DNA from: an uncultured Lachnospiraceae bacterium
GTDB taxonomy: Bacteria > Bacillota > Clostridia > Lachnospirales > Lachnospiraceae
DNA length: 10,091 nt
Assembly: GCA_910577675.1 (NCBI GenBank)
Contig: CAJTOR010000078.1
Coordinates: 1 to 10,091 of the forward strand
Direction of reading: 5' to 3'
The notes under the pieces are model-generated. The model was not told the origin of the DNA, did not search any database, and worked only from the letters and a program-made list of their open reading frames with translations. This document shows, piece by piece, positions 5,544 to 10,091 of this stretch. Position 1 is the first letter of the stretch, and every line of letters begins with the position of its first letter. A program made the translations under genes and the position numbers.

Positions 5544-5596
5544 TGGATCGTATAAACCATATTGAATCATCCGGTGTTTTTTCCCATGCAGAATAA
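5543..5596 (+). CDS. 17-residue peptide, candidate leader peptide
   Basis: ATG 5543 follows AAGGAGG (5528-5534) at 8 nt spacing, behind a good promoter, and encodes MDRINHIESSGVFSHAE before TAA at 5594-5596. The peptide is short, polar and has no membrane segment, so it does not look like a hydrophobic type I toxin. The last codons and the stop lie inside the left arm of two competing hairpins (see 5583-5655), and the next gene, the CD3324-type protein, starts 94 nt later. This supports a leader peptide whose translation affects downstream expression. A free-acting signal peptide cannot be excluded. The open frame extends upstream to 5372, but that part has no ribosome site and precedes the promoter. 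Confidence 0.55.
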   Translation: MDRINHIESSGVFSHAE

Positions 5597-5655
5597 GTAG
5601 GGATGCAACAGTCTGCATGGGTACAATGAAAGTTGCATGGTCTGCTGATTCTGCA
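5583..5655 (+). promoter_or_regulatory. mutually exclusive leader hairpins
   Basis: Fold A: CCCATGCAGA (5583-5592) with TCTGCATGGG (5612-5621), 10 bp perfect, 19-nt loop. Fold B: TGCAGAAT (5587-5594) with ATTCTGCA (5648-5655), 8 bp perfect, enclosing ATGCAAC (5603-5609) with GTTGCAT (5632-5638), 7 bp perfect. A and B share their left arm and cannot coexist. The stop of the 17-codon ORF is at 5594-5596, so a ribosome there would cover the shared arm. Fold B is followed by CTTTATTTC, a weak U-rich tail. Confidence 0.6.
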
Positions 5656-5689
5656 CTTTATTTCATCATAAAAAAGGACGGGATGAATT

Positions 5690-5947
5690 GTGGAATATAT
5701 AAATGCAGCAGATGTGCTCCCAGAGGAGCTTCTCAAAGAATTATCCGGTTATGTCAGCGGACAATTACTCTATGTTCCCTCAGTGAAATGTAAAAAATCA
5801 TGGGGAAGCAAAAGCGGATCGAAACAATATTATGAACAGAGAAACCATACGATTATTGACTTGTACCGAAAAGGTATGGGGATCGATGAATTGTGTGAAC
5901 GCTTCCATCTTTCTTACGATTCAATTCGTAAAATAACAAAACGCTAA
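5690..5947 (+). CDS. CD3324-type small HTH protein
   Basis: The 85-residue basic protein resembles the CD3324 family of Clostridia: an N-terminal MEYINAADVLPEELLKELSGYVSGQLLYVP (conserved start, about 1-30), a lysine/glycine-rich linker with KSWGSKSGSKQYYEQRN (about 36-52), and a C-terminal Mor-like helix-turn-helix, TIIDLYRKGMGIDELCERFHLSYDSIRKITKR (about 54-85). DNA binding is expected; the targets are unknown. The start is GTG at 5690 with AGGA/GGG 8-14 nt upstream; the ATG at 5683 is in another frame. It lies 94 nt after the 17-codon ORF, in a leader with switching hairpins, and ends in a strong terminator, so the unit appears to be promoter, peptide ORF, switch, regulator. Confidence 0.85.
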   Translation: MEYINAADVLPEELLKELSGYVSGQLLYVPSVKCKKSWGSKSGSKQYYEQRNHTIIDLYRKGMGIDELCERFHLSYDSIRKITKR

Positions 5948-5952
5948 TATTC

Positions 5953-5988
5953 AGGGCTTTATCCTGCCAAGGGTAAAGTCCTCTTTTT
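5953..5988 (+). terminator. intrinsic terminator after the CD3324-type gene
   Basis: AGGGCTTTATCC (5953-5964) pairs with GGGTAAAGTCCT (5971-5982): 12 pairs including two G-U, with a 6-nt loop, followed by C and five T (5984-5988). It ends the plus-strand unit. Confidence 0.85.
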
Positions 5989-6149
5989 CGGGTAAAATAA
6001 CTATAATTATTTTCCGTTGTGTTCCAGAATTTAAAACTGCTCTCCTTTGCACTGGAACAAAATATTGCTGGAGGGGAAACGCAAAAGATTGCATTGGTAG
6101 GTGACAAATCTGGGATGTATTACAAACTTTAGAGTGCACAGGCACAATA
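5989..6149. other. intergenic between convergent genes
   Basis: No gene was seen. It holds an AT-only hairpin (AAAATAA/TTATTTT, about 5995-6014) and a perfect 8-bp inverted repeat TGTTCCAG (6020-6027) with CTGGAACA (6052-6059). Neither has a clean U tract for the minus-strand gene that ends at 6150, so its terminator is unclear. Confidence 0.4.
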
Positions 6150-7031
6150 CTATGAACCTGAAAAATATTCAAACTCAAAAGAAGCCCTGTCCGTTTCAAA
6201 CTCAAATATGGTGCGTCCTCCTTTAGAAAATCGATAGGAAGCAAGACATGCGGCACTCTCGTGAATTATCCTTGCCATATCCCCCACCTTTGGAGCTTTA
6301 AGGGGACGCTTTGATTCTTCGAGCAGGCATACTTGCAGCTCCATATTACCCTGTTTCACAAAAACCATATGATTTTGAATTTTAACAACCCTGGCTCCAA
6401 GATAGGTTGCTATCCTATATTCTTTCCCCCGCCATAGTATAACACCTATAATTCCGGTAAAATGAATTCCAAGGCTTGGAATTCCAATGTTTGGAATTCC
6501 CATAATGGGAATATCCGCTACGGACAGCATTAAAGCCCCGCCTGAAAAACTGCACTGCGTCCATATATACTTTTTGGGAAATGACCGCCCGCGATCCCCC
6601 TCCCAATATCCCCGGGCATTTTTAAATAAATATTCTTTTCCGTTGATATTCACATTCCCACTGACAGAATGCCGCATGCTCCACACACTATGCCTGCATT
6701 CCATAAATGGTACCAGGGCAAACGGTCCCATAATATCATATTTTAGTGGGGCGAGTGAACCAAATTTTAATTTTCCCCTTATGCTTAGCTGCGGTGTGTG
6801 TATTGCCAGATAAATACCGTCTTTGCCAAAACGGTTCTCCCCAATAAAAATATTCCTCCCCACCCGCCGAAATTCATCCGCAGGAAATGTAACTGACCAG
6901 GCATTTTGCTCCGTAATAACCTGAATGGAACAGGTATGTGTGCCCCGGGAAGTATGGACAGCGGGGATTACCGCTAATGTCTGCGTGTCCGACTGACATT
7001 TCAAATACCAGCCATAAAAGAACCCATCCAT
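6150..7031 (-). CDS. tocopherol cyclase family protein
   Basis: The 293-residue protein matches the tocopherol cyclase-like family, first known from plant and cyanobacterial VTE1, which forms the chromanol ring; homologues in anaerobic Firmicutes have no demonstrated substrate. Visible hallmarks are FYGWYLKCQ (5-13), VIPAVHT...SIQVI (21-39), GYWEGDRGRSFPKKYIWTQC (141-160), LSVADIP (169-175) and HFTGIIGVILWRGKEYRIATYLGA (190-213). There is no signal peptide or membrane helix. Between ADI and HFTG the protein carries three tandem five-residue units, PIMGI-PNIGI-PSLGI (175-189), encoded by 15-bp DNA repeats, an apparent in-frame expansion. The ATG at 7031 has GGAGG with 7 nt spacing. A promoter (7161-7189) and a leader terminator (7045-7079) suggest control by attenuation. 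The family call is firm; the reaction is unknown. Confidence 0.88.
   Translation of the reverse strand: MDGFFYGWYLKCQSDTQTLAVIPAVHTSRGTHTCSIQVITEQNAWSVTFPADEFRRVGRNIFIGENRFGKDGIYLAIHTPQLSIRGKLKFGSLAPLKYDIMGPFALVPFMECRHSVWSMRHSVSGNVNINGKEYLFKNARGYWEGDRGRSFPKKYIWTQCSFSGGALMLSVADIPIMGIPNIGIPSLGIHFTGIIGVILWRGKEYRIATYLGARVVKIQNHMVFVKQGNMELQVCLLEESKRPLKAPKVGDMARIIHESAACLASYRFSKGGRTIFEFETDRASFEFEYFSGS
6465..6509 (-). repeat. three tandem 15-bp units inside the cyclase gene
   Basis: Plus-strand units are AATTCCAAGGCTTGG (6465-6479), AATTCCAATGTTTGG (6480-6494) and AATTCCCATAATGGG (6495-6509). They are in frame and encode Pro-x-(Ile/Met/Leu)-Gly-Ile three times. The units have diverged, so the expansion is not very recent. 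Confidence 0.7.
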
Positions 7032-7044
7032 ATGCTTACCTCCA

Positions 7045-7079
7045 GAAAAAAATCAGGCTTATTCTTCCATAAATAAGCT
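7045..7079 (-). terminator. intrinsic terminator in the cyclase leader (candidate attenuator)
   Basis: On the minus strand GCTTATT (7078-7072) pairs with AATAAGC (7063-7057), extended by one G-U pair (7079 with 7056), around an 8-nt loop. CTGA and seven T (7051-7045) follow. It lies between the promoter and the ribosome site of the cyclase gene. A ten-codon ORF (MNKSSLFMEE, ATG 7091, stop 7061-7059) ends in its descending arm. Confidence 0.6.
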
Positions 7080-7160
7080 TGATTTATTCATCTGAATAGA
7101 ATCCTGTCCCCACTCCTTCCATATTCCAGGCAAGCCACCATCCTAGATGGAATCTAAAAT

Positions 7161-7189
7161 ATTATACAAAGATACCCAAATTTTTTCAA
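7161..7189 (-). promoter_or_regulatory. promoter of the tocopherol cyclase family gene
   Basis: The minus strand reads TTGAAA (7189-7184), a 17-bp spacer, then TATAAT (7166-7161). The start is expected near 7154, giving a leader of about 120 nt. A 5-bp hairpin CCATC-CTA-GATGG (7138-7150) lies at the 5' end of that transcript. Confidence 0.75.
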
Positions 7190-7212
7190 ATTCAAAAGCT
7201 AAAACTCCTTAC

Positions 7213-7677
7213 TTATATCTGTATAGTTGATTTCCCCGAATCATTCACATATACTATAATAGTATCATTTTCCATACAATCCGGTTTATCCCATATCAGA
7301 GCACTTTTTTGATGATAAGTCTTTCCCTGACAGGTATAGGTATAAATAATTCTGTAAGGATATTCCCCTGCATACCGTGTAGATATCTGCAAATACACTT
7401 TTTCTACCGTGCCACTTATCTGAGTTCCACTAACAAGCAATTCATTATGTAATTTATCTTTTGAAGAGGCAATGACACCGAGGATCGTCTGGACAATAAA
7501 AAATGCCACCCCCCAGATTAAGAAAATCATTCCCATAATATTGGGTTCCTGAACCCATGAATATGCTGTAGGTTCTAATATACCAATAAAAGATAACAAT
7601 CCCATAACAATAAACCCAACGCCCAGCCAAAGAAAAATTGTTTTTAACAATTCTTCAGTATATTTTGGTCTTCTCAT
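7213..7677 (-). CDS. DUF3592-like membrane protein
   Basis: The 154-residue protein has two predicted transmembrane helices, about 12-33 (KTIFLWLGVGFIVMGLLSFIGI) and 47-70 (IMGMIFLIWGVAFFIVQTILGVIA), followed by a soluble beta-rich domain with GTVEKVYLQIS (89-99), YPYRIIYTYTCQGKTYHQKS (107-126) and NDTIIVYVNDSGKS. This order is typical of DUF3592-type proteins, whose role is unknown. The C-terminal domain is probably outside the membrane if the basic N-terminus (MRRPK) is inside. The ribosome site before ATG 7677 is weak (AGTGAA). The cyclase gene lies downstream in the same direction but has its own promoter. Confidence 0.75.
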   Translation of the reverse strand: MRRPKYTEELLKTIFLWLGVGFIVMGLLSFIGILEPTAYSWVQEPNIMGMIFLIWGVAFFIVQTILGVIASSKDKLHNELLVSGTQISGTVEKVYLQISTRYAGEYPYRIIYTYTCQGKTYHQKSALIWDKPDCMENDTIIVYVNDSGKSTIQI

Positions 7678-7690
7678 ATTTCACTTTATT

Positions 7691-7773
7691 TCTGCGCTGC
7701 TTTTTGAGCATAGCAAGTTTGCGAAAAACAGCGCAGACACAAACTTGAGATTGAAAATTTTATTCTCAATCTT
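7691..7773. promoter_or_regulatory. cluster of overlapping inverted repeats
   Basis: Three perfect stems: H1, TCTGCGCTG (7691-7699) plus TTTTT (7701-7705) with AAAAA (7724-7728) plus CAGCGCAGA (7729-7737); H2, CAAGTTTG (7714-7721) with CAAACTTG (7740-7747); H3, AGATTGA (7748-7754) with TCAATCT (7766-7772). The left arm of H2 is in the loop of H1, so the two compete. No U tract follows on either strand. The cluster fills the gap between the nuclease fragment and the DUF3592-like gene. Confidence 0.55.
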
Positions 7774-7843
7774 CCTCCTAAAATCAAAATCGATTGTTCT
7801 CCAGCTTAACTGTAAATATCACTCCGACCGATGGAGCGGGATT

Positions 7844-8530
7844 TTAACACATTTTCTTAACTCTCGCCTGCTTTTGAAAAAACGAAATCCCATAGCAAAG
7901 AATATCCTCATATCCATAGAGTCCTTCTGCATATTTTTCCACAAGGATCTGGTGAATAGCTTCCTCGCAGTCCGCCTCCATATCCGATTCTTTTTTTGAC
8001 TTTTTCGCTTCTATAATAATCGCCCTGCGGTTATTTCTATCTTTTAATAAAATATCCGGTCTTCCAAGCCCGCGCTCTTTATTTGAATCGACCTCATAAC
8101 CTATTCCAACAAAAGTTCCTGCAAGGAATGCATGGTAATAATCCTCATGATAATCATTATAACTGATTGTTCTCCATAGAAGTTCCGATATATATTTTGT
8201 TGCCCCAACCTCATCACTCTCCCACAGCGCTTTCATTAAGGATTCAAGAACACAAACATCCATGGTGTTTTTAAAATAAACTGCCACGGTATCCTGAAAG
8301 ATCGATGCAATCTCCCTATTGGGAATTTTCAGGGAAATATATTCGCCTTCTGCAAACGGATCGGACTTTGTTATATATCCGGTCATAAGCAGCACACTCC
8401 ACAAATTTTCCTCACTTTTATATAGTGTGTCATAAGTCAGTTCATCCGAAACCGACTGAACAATTTCTCCACCATTCATCAATATTTCAAATTTATCTTC
8501 CACACAACTCCATTTTACCATAAAACTCAT
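7844..8530 (-). CDS. 5'-truncated AAA-ATPase-like / PD-(D/E)XK nuclease family protein
   Basis: The 228 residues match the C-terminal half of a family common in Bacteroidetes and Clostridia, in which an N-terminal AAA-ATPase-like domain is joined to a PD-(D/E)XK nuclease domain in proteins of roughly 500-600 residues. The linker part, DELTYDTLYKSEENLWSVLLMTGYIT (29-54), is characteristic. The nuclease core holds YHAFLAGTFVGIGYEV (132-147), GLGRPD159 and IIIEAKK with E174 and K176, a complete D-x14-ExK site. The ATPase domain with its Walker motifs is absent: a stop lies two codons before ATG 8530 and another gene ends at 8564. No ribosome site is visible. It is most likely a remnant, but the intact nuclease residues mean a short functional protein cannot be ruled out. 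Confidence 0.8.
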   Translation of the reverse strand: MSFMVKWSCVEDKFEILMNGGEIVQSVSDELTYDTLYKSEENLWSVLLMTGYITKSDPFAEGEYISLKIPNREIASIFQDTVAVYFKNTMDVCVLESLMKALWESDEVGATKYISELLWRTISYNDYHEDYYHAFLAGTFVGIGYEVDSNKERGLGRPDILLKDRNNRRAIIIEAKKSKKESDMEADCEEAIHQILVEKYAEGLYGYEDILCYGISFFQKQARVKKMC

Positions 8531-8563
8531 GCAATATCAATCTGTAAACATCCCCGCTTTTCA

Positions 8564-9157
8564 TCACTTCTCCATCAGTTTTTTCAATGCCTTAACAATC
8601 CCCTCCCTGTTCTTTGCCGTTTTCATAAAAGTAGGAAGTACATCGGACTGTGAACGCATGGTTTTATAAGTTTCATAAAAATCAGGTTGCACCGTGCGGA
8701 TATCCGCCGACAGATAATCAATCAAATACTGCAAATGATGCCTGTTTAACGCCCAGATTGGTTTCCCCCGAAAACTTGCCTTAAAATAAAATGAATAATG
8801 AAAATAGGGATCACTCTCATTCCGTATTTCTTCAAATACAACAAACCGGGGCTTATTCATATCCTCAACATTCCCGATAACAAATTCTTTACAATAAGGG
8901 CAATGGAACCGCACCTTCTGCCCGTGAATCTTTTCAGCAGGCATTAAAATCCGGATATATTTCCCGGTTGACGTGCATTGGGCAGTTACCTCCATCCCCG
9001 ATTTTTCACCAGGCACCATTTCTTCTTTCCGATAACAAAAACCACATTGAAAAACTGCCCTTTTTCTCTCTTTATTATAACAAACCGTCCCCGCCTTCCC
9101 ACACTCCGGGCAAACCACCACCATCTTGGAAAAAATCGAAAGGGTACTGTACGGCAA
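8564..9157 (-). CDS. double zinc-ribbon protein of unknown function
   Basis: From the TTG at 9157 the frame gives 197 residues. It has a first zinc ribbon C16-PE-C19 ... C38-GF-C41 and a second cysteine set, C61 and C86-PY-C89, followed by a mixed domain (FVVFEEIRNESDPYFHYSFYFKASFRGKPIWALNRHHLQYLIDYL, about 105-149) and a basic C-terminal tail. Function is unknown; nucleic-acid or metal binding is plausible. TTG 9157 has no ribosome site, and the frame stays open upstream with coding-like sequence (ILSGKRFND), so the true N-terminus is probably longer. A G6 tract at 9196-9191 separates it from ATG 9218 by one base (see 9158-9218). It is 33 nt upstream of the nuclease fragment on the same strand. 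Confidence 0.7.
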   Translation of the reverse strand: MPYSTLSIFSKMVVVCPECGKAGTVCYNKERKRAVFQCGFCYRKEEMVPGEKSGMEVTAQCTSTGKYIRILMPAEKIHGQKVRFHCPYCKEFVIGNVEDMNKPRFVVFEEIRNESDPYFHYSFYFKASFRGKPIWALNRHHLQYLIDYLSADIRTVQPDFYETYKTMRSQSDVLPTFMKTAKNREGIVKALKKLMEK

Positions 9158-9218
9158 ATCATTAAATCGTTTCCCGCTTAAAATAACCTGCCCCCCATCT
9201 AAATGTGATAACCTGCAT
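9158..9218 (-). other. likely lost N-terminus of the zinc-ribbon gene, frameshifted at a G6 run
   Basis: ATG 9218, with AAGGGTGG about 10 nt upstream, begins MQVITFRWGAGYFKRETI and stops before the zinc-ribbon frame. If the six G residues (9196-9191, minus strand) were five, it would read MQVITFRWGQVILSGKRFND directly into the zinc-ribbon protein, a 217-residue product. With seven G, ATG 9198 would also reach that frame. The indel could be a mutation, a phase-variable tract or a sequencing error. Confidence 0.5.
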
Positions 9219-9277
9219 TATCCTAAAACCACCCTTTTCCAAAAATAAATCACATCCCTCTTACAGCCTGCCAGAGC

Positions 9278-9451
9278 TTATTTAAGCTTTACAGAATTTA
9301 TATATTTCATCAGATCATCAAAATTTCCATGCGGATACTTGTCCACACTCTCCCCTTTTTTATTAATCAGGCAGTCCGTAAGCAAAAAAACATTCATTCC
9401 CACTTTCTGTGCCACCATATCCTCCCGCACCTGTTTACCCGCTGGGCATTT
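9278..9451 (-). pseudogene. 3' remnant of a HAD-family hydrolase
   Basis: An open frame of 57 codons without a proper start encodes the C-terminal end of a HAD hydrolase: GKQVREDMVAQKVGM matches the family motif IV region (usually GNDxxxD), followed by NVFLLTDCLINKK, YPHGNFDDLMKYI and a stop at 9278-9280. The nucleophile motif DxDxT, the cap and motifs II-III are missing; an in-frame stop lies immediately upstream of 9451. In the normal motif the acidic residue after GN is present, while here GKQ replaces GND. It is a fragment of a protein of about 220 residues and cannot be active. Confidence 0.7.
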
Positions 9452-9463
9452 TTATATTTTTTG

Positions 9464-9492
9464 ATTATAGCCGATTTGGTTTTAAAAATCAA
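9464..9492 (-). promoter_or_regulatory. near-consensus promoter before the HAD remnant
   Basis: The minus strand reads TTGATT (9492-9487), a 17-bp spacer, then TATAAT (9469-9464). It lies just downstream of the terminator at 9541-9578. With the HAD gene reduced to a stub, it may now drive the zinc-ribbon and nuclease-fragment genes, since no terminator was seen between 9278 and 9218. Confidence 0.65.
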
Positions 9493-9540
9493 CTGTCTGT
9501 TTCCAGTGATAAAAACTGATTTTTTTGGAGCCGAAACGCA

Positions 9541-9578
9541 AAAAGGGGGCAGGACTTATCTCTGTCCTGCCCCCTTTT
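9541..9578 (-). terminator. strong bidirectional-type terminator after the chain-length gene
   Basis: A perfect 15-bp stem, AAAAGGGGGCAGGAC (9541-9555) with its complement (9564-9578), has an 8-nt loop. On the minus strand the stem ends in TTTT and one more T; on the plus strand it ends in TTTTATT. It starts one base after the chain-length gene's stop codon (9580-9582). Confidence 0.93.
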
Positions 9579-9579
9579 A

Positions 9580-10091
9580 TTATGGCACTGCATCCACCCC
9601 GACCACGACAATCCCCAGCACTTTCTTTTTCCAAGCACCAAGTTGCTCAAGCTCCTGCTCAATTTGCGAGTAGGAACTTTTTTCCTGTTCTTCCACAAGT
9701 ACCACATAATCCGCCGCAAGTACCCTGGATACAGCGGATGCATCCGCAAGAATACTCTTGACTGCCTCTGCCTGATACCCCTCCCCCAAATCCATATTGG
9801 AAAGAAGTTTTTCAATTTCTGCTACGGAAATATTTCCGGTAAAAGCAAGCTTTACTTTCCCGCTTCCATTTCCTGTCATCGCGCCAAGCGCCATCAATTC
9901 TGCCTTTACGCTCTGTGCTGCCACTTTAGCTAATGCCGCCGCATCACGCTCATATAAGGGAAGTCCCCCCATACGCGCAAACAGCCGGTCAAATCCAACC
10001 CAGACTCGTTTCTTATGCACCTTAGGTACCTGTGCAATCACACGCAAGCCATAGCGGTTTTTCAGGTTGTCTGCATCCTGAAGTTTGTCCG
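9580..10091 (-). CDS. Wzz/YveK-type polysaccharide chain-length determinant, C-terminal part
   Basis: The frame is open to the right edge of the window, so the 5' end, with the expected N-terminal membrane segment and periplasm-facing domain, is missing. The visible 169 residues start DKLQDADNLKNRYGLRVIAQVPKV, the segment after the last membrane helix in chain-length determinant proteins (the DxxxLxxxxGLxVLGxIP pattern). Then come KKRVWVGFDRLF, a helical part, KVKLAFTGNISVAEIEKLL, and AADYVVLVEEQEKSSYSQIEQELEQLGAWKKKVLGIVVV, which resembles the C-terminal strands of a BY-kinase-like fold. No Walker A (GxxGxGK[ST]) is visible, so this part is probably regulatory rather than a tyrosine kinase. 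Such proteins control capsule or exopolysaccharide length with Wzx/Wzy or partner kinases; the rest of such a locus would lie to the right. TTG at 10047 is an internal codon, not the start. Confidence 0.75.
   Translation of the reverse strand, partial: DKLQDADNLKNRYGLRVIAQVPKVHKKRVWVGFDRLFARMGGLPLYERDAAALAKVAAQSVKAELMALGAMTGNGSGKVKLAFTGNISVAEIEKLLSNMDLGEGYQAEAVKSILADASAVSRVLAADYVVLVEEQEKSSYSQIEQELEQLGAWKKKVLGIVVVGVDAVP

Noticed and set aside
5372..5596. 74-codon ORF ending in the 17-codon peptide
   Set aside because: The first 57 codons lie partly upstream of the promoter at 5462-5490 and have no ribosome site; the supported start is ATG 5543.
8968..9181. Plus-strand ORFs opposite the zinc-ribbon gene
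   Set aside because: Low-complexity translations, no ribosome sites, and they lie opposite the CPEC and CGFC coding frame.
1..10091. CRISPR arrays, tRNA or rRNA genes, insertion sequences
   Set aside because: No regularly spaced repeats, cloverleaf, rRNA sequence or transposase were seen on either strand.

Overview
The window looks like accessory chromosome from a low-to-moderate-GC Clostridia, most likely a Lachnospiraceae-type gut anaerobe. This is inferred from strong AGGAGG ribosome sites, classical TTGNNN-N17-TATAAT promoters, U-tailed intrinsic terminators, and the families present (a CD3324-type HTH protein, an HxlR regulator, a Firmicutes-type tocopherol cyclase, a CX4CX2C radical SAM protein). 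No species can be named from the sequence. Most genes lie on the minus strand; the plus-strand genes are hicB (44-472), the HxlR gene (4994-5368), a 17-codon peptide ORF (5543-5596) and the CD3324-type gene (5690-5947).

Layout: 1-560 holds a HicB antitoxin and its terminator (its partner, if any, lies to the left). 560-826 (minus) is a complete promoter-leader-terminator unit with no gene behind it, an apparently orphaned attenuator. 1045-2160 is a class II Fic AMPylase with an HTH domain, a promoter carrying three helically phased repeats, and a terminator. 2190-3500 holds a decayed fragment and two unrecognised minus-strand genes. 3855-5368 is a divergent radical SAM / HxlR pair. 5462-5990 is a promoter, a 17-codon ORF, competing hairpins, a CD3324-type gene and a terminator. 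6150-7190 is a tocopherol cyclase family gene whose leader contains an intrinsic terminator. 7213-7677 is a DUF3592-like membrane protein. 7844-9218 holds a 5'-truncated PD-(D/E)XK nuclease fragment and a zinc-ribbon gene that seems frameshifted at a G6 run. 9278-9492 is the 3' stub of a HAD hydrolase beside a near-consensus promoter. 9541-10091 is the C-terminal end of a Wzz/YveK-type polysaccharide chain-length protein with a strong terminator.

There is no single large operon. The recurring themes are gene remnants (a possible phosphatase start, the nuclease fragment, the HAD stub, the frameshifted zinc-ribbon N-terminus) and single-gene regulatory leaders whose hairpins overlap tiny ORFs (minus 560-826, plus 5462-5655, minus 7045-7189). 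The leader architectures are the most interesting content. The best candidate for something undescribed is the 17-codon ORF and switching-hairpin leader in front of the CD3324-type gene.
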